9,735 nt of DNA from Candidatus Saccharimonadota bacterium (GCA_007132685.1 SLOC01000014.1:1-9735), one strand, 5' to 3'; shown: positions 1 to 6,163, numbered from the stretch's first letter. The notes: generated from the letters alone by a model not told the origin. Made by a program: numbers and translations.

Positions 1-26
1 GTCATTGGTTTAGTAGTTTGTCCCAT
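1..26 (-). CDS. Start of an unidentified gene running off the left edge
   Basis: Reading leftward from an ATG at 26-24, the first codons give M-G-Q-T-T-K-P-M and the frame is still open at the window edge. A Shine-Dalgarno-like GAGGGT lies at 36-31, four bases before the ATG, which is the main reason to call a start here. The product cannot be named from eight residues. It lies downstream of nrdR on the same strand, and genes next to nrdR are often ribonucleotide reductase genes, so that is one possibility, but nothing in the visible residues shows it. Confidence 0.45.
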
Positions 27-45
27 TTGTACCCTCACTTTTTAT

Positions 46-64
46 ATCTTCTGTTTTAGAAGAT
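46..64. repeat. Small AT-rich inverted repeat in the leader of the left-edge gene
   Basis: ATCTTCT (46-52) and AGAAGAT (58-64) form a perfect 7-bp stem with a 5-base loop. It ends 10 bases upstream of the putative Shine-Dalgarno of the left-edge gene. Neither strand has a U-run directly after the stem, so it does not look like an intrinsic terminator. It could be a weak leader hairpin or chance in AT-rich DNA. Confidence 0.4.
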
Positions 65-138
65 GCTTGTTATATTTTTATTGTATTTATTTAGAGTTGC
101 GTTGAGCAGGCGTCTCTCTAGCCGGCCTCACTAACAGC

Positions 139-186
139 CCTTCGCTGATCTCTTATATTTTTCGTTTTTGAAAAGATCAGCGAAGG
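139..186. repeat. 13-bp perfect inverted repeat downstream of nrdR
   Basis: CCTTCGCTGATCT (139-151) is the exact reverse complement of AGATCAGCGAAGG (174-186), with a 22-base AT-rich loop between them. The loop carries a second small pairing option (TTTTC 159-163 with GAAAA 170-174). It starts 17 bases after the nrdR stop codon, where a transcript end would be expected. Neither strand has a U-tract after the stem: the minus-strand transcript continues GCTGTTAG and the plus-strand one AACTGTC. It may therefore be a 3'-end-stabilising or processing hairpin, a non-canonical terminator, or part of the leader of the next gene. The rest of 1-202 shows no gene I can support. Confidence 0.7.
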
Positions 187-202
187 AACTGTCAATGAAT
201 AG

Positions 203-694
203 CTACGGGGTTGAGACGTTGTCTGCTTGTTGTTTACTGTTTTGTTGCCCGCGAATTTGTAATAGTTCGCGTTCAAAGCCAGATATGTCGGTAAACTTAC
301 GATATACACTTGCGAAACGAACATATGCTACTTCGTTTAATTCGGACAGTTTTTCAATCACCATGTCTCCTATCTGTCCTGAAGGAATTTCTTGCTCGCC
401 ACAAGACAGAATTTGCTTCTCTATATCAGAAACAAGTCGCTCAAGTTGCAAACTGGTAACTGGTGTTTTTTCGCAAGCCCGACGCAATCCAGCGAGCAGC
501 TTATGCCTATCAAAGAGTTCTCGATTACCATCACTCTTAATGACTGTAATCTGGGGTTGTTCAACGCGCTCATACGTAGTAAAGCGGTGGGTGCAGTCCA
601 GGCACTCACGACGACGACGAACCGATTGTCCGTCATGAACATCTCGAGACTCAATGACTTTGGTGTCTGCTACTGTGCATTGATTACATTTCAT
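203..694 (-). CDS. nrdR: NrdR, ribonucleotide reductase transcriptional repressor
   Basis: NrdR is a zinc-finger/ATP-cone repressor that senses ATP/dATP and represses ribonucleotide reductase genes by binding paired NrdR boxes. The protein has 163 residues, close to the usual 150-ish. The N-terminal zinc ribbon has Cys3, Cys6, Cys31 and Cys34 with the typical basic RRRR stretch at 26-29 and an RFTTYERVE signature at 37-45. The ATP-cone follows from about residue 48 to 138, including the FDRHKL and YVRFASVYR segments typical of the family. A short polar tail rich in Q, S and N ends the protein. The start is well supported: AAGGAG at 706-701 lies 6 bases before the ATG. ftsZ lies 139 bases upstream on the same strand, and the gap contains a candidate promoter and candidate NrdR boxes, which would fit autoregulation. 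Confidence 0.96.
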   Translation of the reverse strand: MKCNQCTVADTKVIESRDVHDGQSVRRRRECLDCTHRFTTYERVEQPQITVIKSDGNRELFDRHKLLAGLRRACEKTPVTSLQLERLVSDIEKQILSCGEQEIPSGQIGDMVIEKLSELNEVAYVRFASVYRKFTDISGFERELLQIRGQQNSKQQADNVSTP

Positions 695-731
695 TGCAGT
701 CTCCTTGCCATTGTTTGTGCTTCGATTTGAA

Positions 732-778
732 ACACTTTTTTGTTCATTTAAATGTGCTAATTTCGCTATATCTAGCGT
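732..778. promoter_or_regulatory. Candidate paired NrdR boxes upstream of nrdR
   Basis: The 16-mer at 763-778 contains a palindrome (CGCTA, TATC, TAGCG) with the CTATAT core seen in many NrdR boxes. Exactly 31 bases away, the 16-mer at 732-747 (ACACTTTTTTGTTCAT) keeps the ACAC...TGT outline but is a poor palindrome. Known NrdR boxes are 16-bp sites in pairs about 31-32 bases apart, centre to centre. The spacing matches well, the second site weakly. A separate perfect palindrome CATTTAAATG lies between them at 745-754. Autoregulation of nrdR is an inference. Confidence 0.4.
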
Positions 779-789
779 TTATACATACG

Positions 790-818
790 ATAGTAACGCT
801 ATGGGTGGGGTAATTCAA
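790..818 (-). promoter_or_regulatory. Candidate nrdR promoter
   Basis: On the minus strand TTGAAT (818-813) and TACTAT (795-790) are separated by exactly 17 bases. Each box matches the sigma-70-type consensus at four of six positions. Transcription would start near 783, giving a leader of about 90 bases that carries the candidate NrdR boxes and the AAGGAG site. The boxes would then lie downstream of the start point, which is not the commonest arrangement. Confidence 0.4.
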
Positions 819-833
819 GTAAAATGTGGTGTA

Positions 834-2216
834 TTATTTACTGTCTTTTGGGTCACTTTTATCTGTTTTTTCAGAATCTTTGGGTTTTGCGTTTCGCTTT
901 TTAGTAAGCCGGCGCAAAAATGACGGCTTGTCGAGTTCGTTTTCGTCAATTTTATCATCGCCAGACGATGCAGTCGACGCATCATCCTTGGCGTCTTTTT
1001 TTGTGCGATCATCTTTGCCCTTGCTAGATACCTGGTCAGTATCATTTGCGTGATCCAGTGACCAAATGCTTGGCATAGGTGTTTCGCTCTGAAATGAGTC
1101 AAGCTTTTCGTTCTCTTTATCAAGGTCCATATCTAGATTTTTGATGTCTTGGTCATCATCAGTTGATGTCGTAGCCTTTTGCTTGGTTGTTTTTGTGTCG
1201 CTTTTTTGCGCTAATGAGGTAGTTTCGACTTCCTTGGCAGCCTCAGCCCGATCAGTGTAGTATGATGCGTCAAAACCAGTCGCTACTACAGTTATAATCA
1301 TGTCTTCTTCAAGTTCTGGATTGATGGTCGCACCAAAAATAATGTTTGCTTCAGGATCAGCAGCTGCAGTTATTGTCTCGGCAGCCTGGTTTATTTCGTG
1401 CATTGCCATATTGTGCCCACCGATGACGTTAAACAGTATACCGCGTGCACCGTCAATGGAGACCTCGAGTAATGGCGACTCTATGGCTTGCTGAGCTGCC
1501 TCAACAGCTCGGTCGTCTCCGCTCGCTCGACCAATACCCATCAAAGCTGAACCAGCGCTACTCATTACTGCTTTTACGTCAGCAAAGTCAAGGTTAATAA
1601 GTCCGTGTACCGTGATAAGGTCTGATATACCCTGAACGCCTTGGCGTAGTACATCATCAGCTACCTTAAATGCATCAAGTAATGGTGTGTCGCGGTCAAT
1701 GGTTTGGAGTAGGCGATCGTTTGGAATAATTATAAGGGTGTCTACCGCACCACGTAGGTTGTCGATAGCGATATCTGCATTTCGCCGACGCTTCTCGCCC
1801 TCAAAAGCAAACGGTTTGGTCGCAAAGCCGACTACAAGTGCGCCGGTTTCCTTGGCAATTTCTGCGATAACATGACCAGCTCCGCTACCGGTTCCTCCGC
1901 CAGCGCCGATGGTCACAAACACCATATCAGAGCCATCGAGTGCCTCTTTGATTTCATCTGTTGACTCTGTAGCCGCTTTTTCGCCGACTTCTGGGTCTGC
2001 GCCTGCGCCGAGTCCTCTCGTAGTGTCTTTTCCGATGTGTATCTTTTTGTCTGCCTTGGAGTGATGAAGAGCTTGGGCGTCAGTGTTTACGGCGACAAAC
2101 TCAACGTTTTCAATCCCCGCCTCAATCATTCTATTTACAGCAGCTCCACCGGCGCCACCAATGCCAACCACCTTGATTCTGGCGAACGTTTCAATAGCTG
2201 GATCAACTTGCTTCAT
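834..2216 (-). CDS. ftsZ: FtsZ, tubulin-like cell division GTPase
   Basis: FtsZ polymerises with GTP into the cytokinetic ring. The protein has 460 residues, longer than the typical 380-ish. The GTPase and C-terminal tubulin-like domains cover about 10-320: the G-box GGGTGSG at 106-112 and the T7 catalytic loop NLDFAD at 208-213 are intact. From about 325 to 426 there is a low-complexity linker rich in D, K, S, T and E, expected to be disordered. A recognisable C-terminal FtsA-binding peptide (LDKPSFLRR, 428-436) is followed by about 24 further charged residues, which is unusual because this peptide is normally near the very end. The start is supported by AGAGGT at 2231-2226, 9 bases before the ATG. 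It follows ftsA on the same strand after a 136-base gap that contains its own promoter, so it can be expressed apart from ftsA. Confidence 0.98.
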   Translation of the reverse strand: MKQVDPAIETFARIKVVGIGGAGGAAVNRMIEAGIENVEFVAVNTDAQALHHSKADKKIHIGKDTTRGLGAGADPEVGEKAATESTDEIKEALDGSDMVFVTIGAGGGTGSGAGHVIAEIAKETGALVVGFATKPFAFEGEKRRRNADIAIDNLRGAVDTLIIIPNDRLLQTIDRDTPLLDAFKVADDVLRQGVQGISDLITVHGLINLDFADVKAVMSSAGSALMGIGRASGDDRAVEAAQQAIESPLLEVSIDGARGILFNVIGGHNMAMHEINQAAETITAAADPEANIIFGATINPELEEDMIITVVATGFDASYYTDRAEAAKEVETTSLAQKSDTKTTKQKATTSTDDDQDIKNLDMDLDKENEKLDSFQSETPMPSIWSLDHANDTDQVSSKGKDDRTKKDAKDDASTASSGDDKIDENELDKPSFLRRLTKKRNAKPKDSEKTDKSDPKDSK

Positions 2217-2274
2217 GTTGCAATTACCTCTTTGTTGCGATTCTTTATCTCTCTACCCTTTCCTCTAAAGTAGT

Positions 2275-2304
2275 AGTATAACGTACACCCTGCGTGAGCA
2301 GCAA
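2275..2304 (-). promoter_or_regulatory. ftsZ promoter
   Basis: On the minus strand TTGCTG (2304-2299) and TATACT (2280-2275) lie 18 bases apart. The predicted start point is near 2268, giving a leader of roughly 50 bases with a Shine-Dalgarno AGAGGT, unlike the near-leaderless neighbours. The -35 box lies inside one arm of the inverted repeat 2299-2338. Confidence 0.6.
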
Positions 2305-2338
2305 CTCTCAGTAAAGTATTTATTCACTTTTGTTGCTG
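2299..2338. repeat. Inverted repeat between ftsA and ftsZ, overlapping the ftsZ -35 box
   Basis: CAGCAAC (2299-2305) pairs with GTTGCTG (2332-2338). Inside it AAAGT (2313-2317) pairs with ACTTT (2326-2330), giving a two-part hairpin with unpaired internal bases. It begins 14 bases after the ftsA stop codon. There is no U-tract after the outer arm on the minus strand, so terminator function is doubtful. Its overlap with the -35 box allows a regulatory role, but that is inference. Confidence 0.45.
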
Positions 2339-2352
2339 TATTAGAGATATTT

Positions 2353-3582
2353 TTAAGACTTTTTCAGAGGCCAAAGACCATCTAAGAAGCCGAAAAAGCT
2401 CGGATTTGGTTCGCCAATCGCGATATTGCTATCGGGGCCAAGATACATGTCTAACATCATGAGTCCTATCGCTGTTGCATAGGCAGGGTTCTCTATCGTG
2501 TCAATAAGGCCACTTACTTGATCAATGGTGCCTACTCGAGCAGCAAGCTGGAGCTTTTCTTTGGCATAGGTGCTCAACTCAGAAAGATTGGCTGTACCAC
2601 CCACTAACACGACGCCTCCGGGTAACTTTTGTGACTTGCCGGCACGTTTTAGTTCCTTTTCGACATATTCTAGGATTTCATCGACTCGTGATTCGATTAT
2701 CATGGCAACGTCGCCACCATCGAAACTATACTCGGTCTCTTTGTGCGATAAGGTAACCTCTGCAGGAATATCATCAACTGACAGGCTGCCATGCTCGATT
2801 TTAACTGCTTCTGCGATATCTAGATCCGTCTTGAGTCCGATGGCAAGGTCATTGGTGATGTGCATACCGCCCATAGGTATGACTGCTACGTGCTGCACTT
2901 CTCCGTCTTCAATGATTGCAAGGCTCGTCGTGCCAGCTCCAATGTCTACGATAACAGTGCCGGCTTCTCTCTGTTGGCGGTTTAGCGTAATCTCTGCTGC
3001 TGCTAGTGATGAGATAGTGTAGCGATTAGGGTAAATCCGAGCGCCCTGCAGAGCATCAAACAGTGCACGAACGTTTGGTGTGGTCGCCGTCACGATATGC
3101 ATATCGACTTCTAGCCGAACCCCTTGCATGCCAACAGGGTCTTTTATATTGTCTTGACCATCAACAGAATAATTACGCGAAAACTGCTGGACGATTTCGC
3201 GATTAGGCGGCATCTGTATAGTTGCTGCGGCCTCCTCGACTCGTAAACGGTCCTCTGGGCTTATCTCTTTGTTTGCAGTACTGATAGCGATAACCCCACG
3301 CGAATCAAATCCTTGTATATGTGAGCCGTTGACATTGACTGTCGCAGTAGAAATATTTGCGCCAGATACTCTCTCTGCCTCGGTAACAGCTTTGATAATA
3401 GCTTCTGTTACGTCCTCGGTGTGTGAGACGATTCCTTTACGCATACCGATATTCTGAGCAGTACCATGCCCCACTACCGACAGCCTGCTCGCATCGTTTT
3501 GATCTTGTATACCGATAATGCAACGAACTGTCTGGGTACCGATGTCGATGCCACAGTAGTAGGTCGGTGATTGGTCGCGCAT
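2353..3582 (-). CDS. ftsA: FtsA, actin-like cell division protein and FtsZ membrane anchor
   Basis: FtsA is an actin-fold ATPase that tethers FtsZ filaments to the membrane and recruits the division machinery. With the ATG at 3582 the protein has 409 residues, a normal length. Visible motifs are phosphate-1 GIDIGTQT (11-18), phosphate-2 DIGAGTTS (213-220) and the adenosine motif VLVGGTANLSEL (325-336). The C-terminus (FFGFLDGLWPLKK, 396-408) looks like the membrane-targeting amphipathic helix. The frame stays open upstream to a TTG at 3618 (12 codons longer). I prefer the ATG because that TTG is the first half of a good -35 box, with TATACT ending 7 bases before the ATG. There is no Shine-Dalgarno, so translation is probably leaderless. 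The gene lies between map and ftsZ, with no ftsQ or mur genes next to it in this window. Confidence 0.95.
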   Translation of the reverse strand: MRDQSPTYYCGIDIGTQTVRCIIGIQDQNDASRLSVVGHGTAQNIGMRKGIVSHTEDVTEAIIKAVTEAERVSGANISTATVNVNGSHIQGFDSRGVIAISTANKEISPEDRLRVEEAAATIQMPPNREIVQQFSRNYSVDGQDNIKDPVGMQGVRLEVDMHIVTATTPNVRALFDALQGARIYPNRYTISSLAAAEITLNRQQREAGTVIVDIGAGTTSLAIIEDGEVQHVAVIPMGGMHITNDLAIGLKTDLDIAEAVKIEHGSLSVDDIPAEVTLSHKETEYSFDGGDVAMIIESRVDEILEYVEKELKRAGKSQKLPGGVVLVGGTANLSELSTYAKEKLQLAARVGTIDQVSGLIDTIENPAYATAIGLMMLDMYLGPDSNIAIGEPNPSFFGFLDGLWPLKKS

Positions 3583-3589
3583 ACTCGTC

Positions 3590-3618
3590 AGTATAGCGCT
3601 AACCCTTTCACGCCGCAA
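3590..3618 (-). promoter_or_regulatory. ftsA promoter, predicted leaderless start
   Basis: On the minus strand TTGCGG (3618-3613), a 17-base spacer and TATACT (3595-3590) form a promoter. Only 7 bases (3589-3583) separate the -10 box from the ATG at 3582, so the predicted transcript starts at or within a base or two of the start codon. The 24-base gap left between the map stop codon and the -35 box holds no obvious terminator. Confidence 0.65.
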
Positions 3619-3641
3619 TATCTGCTAGGAGGTTCTTTCGC

Positions 3642-4400
3642 TCACGCAGAGGCTTGCGTAAGTATCTCTGCACCATTTTTAGTGATTAAAACTGTGTGTT
3701 CAAAATGAGCTGAACGTGACCCGTCTCTGGTGCGGACTGTCCAGCCATCGCTATCAATCATCACCCGATAATCTCCTATGGTTGCCATCGGCTCTATCGC
3801 TATGGTCATGCCGGCCTCGAGCGTTGGACCAGTGCCCGCCTTACCATAATTTGGTATATTTGGTTCTTCGTGTACGTGGTGCCCGACACCATGTCCCACT
3901 AACTCTCGAACGATTCCGTAGCCGGCTTTATCTAGCTCGTTTTGGATAGCGTGCGCGATGTCACCAACTCGCACCTTATCTTTTAGTTGGGCAATGCCCT
4001 TATGGAGCGATTTTTGCGTGGCTTCCAGTAGCGCTTCATCTTTAGGGTCTGCGGCACCAACGATAACGCTTATCGCTGAGTCAGTAATCATACCTTGGTA
4101 TGTCACCCCGAAATCCATGCTGACGATATCACCTTCTTCCAGTATAGTGTTACTTCGAGGTATGCCGTGCACCACTTCGTCATTCACTGATACACAAAGA
4201 GACTCCGGAAAACCTTGATATCCGCGAAATGCCGGGGTAGCACCGAGCGCGCGCACTTCTTTATCGGCGACGTCGGACAGAAGTTGCGTGGGAGCCCCCG
4301 GAGCAATATGTTTTTTGGCTTCAGCTAGCACCTGCGCTAAAATACTGCCGCTAGTACGCATTGCTACTATCTCGTCTTTAGTTTTTACTTTGGTATACAT
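3642..4400 (-). CDS. map: Type I methionine aminopeptidase
   Basis: This enzyme removes the initiator methionine from nascent proteins after deformylation. At 252 residues it has the usual size of the single-domain type I enzyme with no N-terminal extension. The five metal ligands can be placed at Asp96, Asp107, His170, Glu203 and Glu234. The substrate-contacting histidines are probably His78 (VHGIP) and His177. It is the last gene of a tight operon: the ATG is 3 bases after the adk stop codon and has no clear Shine-Dalgarno, so translational coupling is likely. Def and Fmt, which act before it in the same pathway, are encoded on the other strand near the right end of this window. Confidence 0.97.
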   Translation of the reverse strand: MYTKVKTKDEIVAMRTSGSILAQVLAEAKKHIAPGAPTQLLSDVADKEVRALGATPAFRGYQGFPESLCVSVNDEVVHGIPRSNTILEEGDIVSMDFGVTYQGMITDSAISVIVGAADPKDEALLEATQKSLHKGIAQLKDKVRVGDIAHAIQNELDKAGYGIVRELVGHGVGHHVHEEPNIPNYGKAGTGPTLEAGMTIAIEPMATIGDYRVMIDSDGWTVRTRDGSRSAHFEHTVLITKNGAEILTQASA

Positions 4401-4403
4401 ATA

Positions 4404-4940
4404 TTATGCTCGACTAAGTACTTCCTGGATTTCTGTTTGAATAAGTTCAGGTTCTGCCTCGGCTTCAATATCAACCACCGAAATACTCTCGGACTGAAAG
4501 TATTCTAGGATTGGTTTTATTGATTCTTGATATTCTTCAAACCGCTCTTTGATTGCTACCTCATGATCATCTTGCCGCCCACGACTCAGCAAGCGATTGA
4601 CTGCGGTTGACTCCTTGGCAACCATATGAATCACCACTGTAAAATCTACAGAATGTTGCAGCGTGTATTCATGTAGCCATTCTGCCTGCTGTATGGTCCG
4701 CGGGAACCCATCAAGCACAAACTCGTCACGCACATTGATAAGCCTGAATACTTTTTCAACAATCGCAATGACGTCTTGATCTGGCAAGAGCTTGCCTTCA
4801 AGCATCTGTTGTCGCTTCTCCCCAGCGACCACCATGCGTAAAAATTCACCTGTCGACAACCATGGGTACCCTTTGTCATCAGCTAATTTGCGGCCTTGCA
4901 AGCTTTTACCGGATCCAGCTACACCAGTAAATAGAATCAT
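4404..4940 (-). CDS. adk: Adenylate kinase (short-LID nucleoside monophosphate kinase)
   Basis: It transfers phosphate between ATP and a nucleoside monophosphate, most likely AMP. The P-loop is GVAGSGKS (6-13, Lys12), the NMP-binding part has LSTGEFLR (28-35), and LDGFPRT at 76-82 is the characteristic family segment. The LID region is reduced to RLLSRGRQDDHE (116-127), keeping arginines 116, 120 and 122 but with no zinc-type or long LID insertion. At 178 residues it is shorter than the 210-220 residue long form. The substrate could be another NMP, since the P-loop GVAGSGKS departs from the usual adenylate kinase GxPGAGKGT. The ATG is 4 bases after the yqeY stop codon and map follows after 3 bases, so the three are one operon. 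Confidence 0.88.
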   Translation of the reverse strand: MILFTGVAGSGKSLQGRKLADDKGYPWLSTGEFLRMVVAGEKRQQMLEGKLLPDQDVIAIVEKVFRLINVRDEFVLDGFPRTIQQAEWLHEYTLQHSVDFTVVIHMVAKESTAVNRLLSRGRQDDHEVAIKERFEEYQESIKPILEYFQSESISVVDIEAEAEPELIQTEIQEVLSRA

Positions 4941-4944
4941 AGGC

Positions 4945-5397
4945 CTATGACAACCGTTCCTTTACCAGACGAGCCATGGTTGCTCCATCCGCACCTGCTC
5001 CAGCTTGATTCTTTACTTCTGTAATCACTCTGCCCATATCCTTCATGGAGTCGGCCCCTAGCTTGGAAATCGTTGCATCGATAAGCGCCGTTAACTCCTC
5101 TTCGCTCAATTGTTTGGGGAGATACGATTCAATGATTTCTTTTTCATACTTCTCTTGGCTGGCCTGCTCAGAGTTTCCGCCTTGTTCATATAGCTCGATA
5201 CTTTCTTGGCGTTTCTTTGCTTCCTTAGCAAGCACACGTAGTACTTCATTGTCATCAAGTTCTGTTTCACGCTTTCCGGTCTCAACTTCCACGTAAAGAA
5301 TTGCACTCTTTACACCCTGTAATACTCCAGCCTTCTGTTTATCGCCTGCAAGCATTGCAGTTTTTAAGTCGCTTTGAATCTGCTCTTTAATACTCAT
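4945..5397 (-). CDS. yqeY: GatB/YqeY domain protein
   Basis: A 150-residue stand-alone YqeY protein, related to the C-terminal tail domain of GatB, the amidotransferase subunit that handles mischarged tRNA. The role of free-standing YqeY is not established; tRNA binding is assumed from the GatB relation. Signatures are the N-terminal LKTAMLAGDK (11-20), the RQESIELYEQGG helix (63-74), YLPKQLSEEEL (92-102), SMKDMGRV (117-124) and a final GADGATMARLVKERL segment. It is the first gene of the yqeY-adk-map operon. There is no Shine-Dalgarno; a TACACT -10 box ends 8 bases before the ATG, so translation is probably near-leaderless. Confidence 0.95.
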   Translation of the reverse strand: MSIKEQIQSDLKTAMLAGDKQKAGVLQGVKSAILYVEVETGKRETELDDNEVLRVLAKEAKKRQESIELYEQGGNSEQASQEKYEKEIIESYLPKQLSEEELTALIDATISKLGADSMKDMGRVITEVKNQAGAGADGATMARLVKERLS

Positions 5398-5405
5398 ATT
5401 GCACT

Positions 5406-5411
5406 AGTGTA
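5406..5411 (-). promoter_or_regulatory. yqeY-adk-map operon -10 box
   Basis: On the minus strand TACACT lies 8 bases before the yqeY ATG, at the same position as the -10 boxes of ftsA, rpsU, priA and def. No good -35 box is visible at 16-18 bases (closest is CGCTTT). The rest of the 97-base gap to rpsU (5398-5494) has weak pairing such as CTGA/TCAG but no convincing terminator. Confidence 0.45.
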
Positions 5412-5494
5412 GCAAATAATGATTTATAAAAGCGATAATAAGCCCTGATTCTGTATCTCAGAGCGCGCCGCTTAGTTAAGAGAAGCTTGGTAAA

Positions 5495-5710
5495 TTACCT
5501 TCGGCCAAATTTAGTGCGTTGGACTTTTTGTGCCTTGCGCTCACGACGCTGAATCGCACGTAAACGGCGTTCACGCTTGCTTAGTGGCTTCTCGAAATAT
5601 TGATTCTGCTTAGCTTTAGCGATAACACCAGCTTGCTGGACGCGACGAGTAAACCGCCGAATCATGTTTTCTGTCGATTCTTTAGAATCTTTTCTCTTCA
5701 CCTGTATCAT
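5495..5710 (-). CDS. rpsU: Small ribosomal subunit protein bS21
   Basis: bS21 is a small, very basic protein of the 30S subunit, near the anti-Shine-Dalgarno end of 16S rRNA, where it aids initiation. The 71-residue protein matches the family throughout: a VKRKDSKESTENMIRRF start, RRVQQAGVI at 22-30, FEKPLSKRERRLRA in the middle and an Arg/Lys-rich end. It is compact and complete. The ATG at 5710 follows a -10 box by 10 bases with no Shine-Dalgarno. It stands between a winged-helix regulator upstream and the yqeY operon downstream, with its own promoter. Confidence 0.97.
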   Translation of the reverse strand: MIQVKRKDSKESTENMIRRFTRRVQQAGVIAKAKQNQYFEKPLSKRERRLRAIQRRERKAQKVQRTKFGRR

Positions 5711-5720
5711 AACTCGACGT

Positions 5721-5749
5721 ATTTTAACGAAGTTGTCATTGATTTACAA
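5721..5749 (-). promoter_or_regulatory. rpsU promoter
   Basis: On the minus strand TTGTAA (5749-5744), exactly 17 bases, then TAAAAT (5726-5721). The boxes match the sigma-70-type consensus at four and five of six positions. The -10 box ends 10 bases before the ATG, giving a leader of perhaps 3-5 bases. The promoter lies entirely in the 46-base gap after the winged-helix gene. Confidence 0.65.
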
Positions 5750-5756
5750 GGGGCGT

Positions 5757-6065
5757 TTAGCTTTCGGCTTGTTGGCGACGCTGTTGCTGCTTTTTCTGAT
5801 TGATGCGCTGCGCCTTGAGTACGATGCTTTGCAGCTCTTTAAATATCGCAAAATGTTTATTGGTTTGATATACCTTGGTGTTGCCTTGTTTTTCTGAAGT
5901 CAAAAAGCCAACTTTTTCTAGTCGTTTCAGCTCGCGCTGGATATTGCCAGCATCTTCCTTGATAAGCTTGGCTAGTCCGCGGACATGGGTTTTAAAGTCG
6001 GGGTACTTGGCGTACACGACTATAATTTTTCGTCGAACTCGTGAAGTGATAAATACGTCTAACAT
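5757..6065 (-). CDS. Small winged-helix DNA-binding protein
   Basis: A 102-residue protein with an ArsR-like winged helix. The N-terminal part (FITSRVRRKIIVVYAKYP) forms the first helix, the helix-turn-helix covers about 28-52 (VRGLAKLIKEDAGNIQREL, then KRLEKVGFL), and the wing is 53-68 (TSEKQGNTKVYQTN). The layout and the HFAIFKELQSIVLKA segment resemble the winged-helix domain found in front of minimal nucleotidyltransferase domains, but here no such domain follows. The C-terminus is a Gln/Arg-rich tail (KKQQQRRQQ). No ligand cysteines are present, so metal sensing is unlikely. It is divergent from priA, with both promoters in a 98-base gap, so it might regulate itself or priA; the target is not known. 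The Shine-Dalgarno is weak (AAGAGACC just before the ATG). Confidence 0.85.
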   Translation of the reverse strand: MLDVFITSRVRRKIIVVYAKYPDFKTHVRGLAKLIKEDAGNIQRELKRLEKVGFLTSEKQGNTKVYQTNKHFAIFKELQSIVLKAQRINQKKQQQRRQQAES

Positions 6066-6094
6066 GGTCTCTTATTGTTATTCGAACAACGTAG

Positions 6095-6123
6095 AGTATA
6101 CGGGAGCCTGAAAGCTATTTCAA
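6095..6123 (-). promoter_or_regulatory. Promoter of the winged-helix gene
   Basis: On the minus strand TTGAAA (6123-6118), exactly 17 bases, then TATACT (6100-6095): five of six matches in each box, the best promoter in the window. The predicted start near 6088 leaves a leader of about 20 bases. It lies back to back with the priA -10 box. Confidence 0.75.
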
Positions 6124-6147
6124 GTCAATCCGTACCTCTTTTTGTCG

Positions 6148-6153
6148 TATACT
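6148..6153 (+). promoter_or_regulatory. priA -10 box
   Basis: TATACT ends 10 bases before the priA ATG. There is no convincing -35 box at 17 bases (TCAATC at 6125-6130) and no Shine-Dalgarno, so the transcript would be near-leaderless. The -35 region abuts that of the divergent winged-helix gene, so one bound regulator could affect both. Confidence 0.5.
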
Positions 6154-6163
6154 TGATTGTATC

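Noticed and set aside
139..186. Rho-independent terminator for nrdR
   Set aside because: The stem is strong, but no U-tract follows it on either strand, so I list it as an inverted repeat, not a terminator.
118..324. Minus-strand open frame of 68 codons overlapping the end of nrdR
   Set aside because: It runs in another frame across the nrdR 3' end and the inverted repeat, has no Shine-Dalgarno and no recognisable domain; it is a shadow frame.
168..730. Plus-strand open frames opposite nrdR
   Set aside because: They are antisense to a clearly conserved protein and their translations show no domain; shadows.
834..1123. Frameshift in the ftsZ 3' end as the cause of the odd C-terminal tail
   Set aside because: The conserved FtsA-binding peptide is in the same frame as the GTPase domain, and the tail has the same Lys/Asp/Ser composition as the linker, so a frameshift is not needed.
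5398..5494. Terminator after rpsU
   Set aside because: Only short, asymmetric pairings (AAGC/GCTT, CTGA/TCAG) are visible and the T-rich stretch is not adjacent to a stem.
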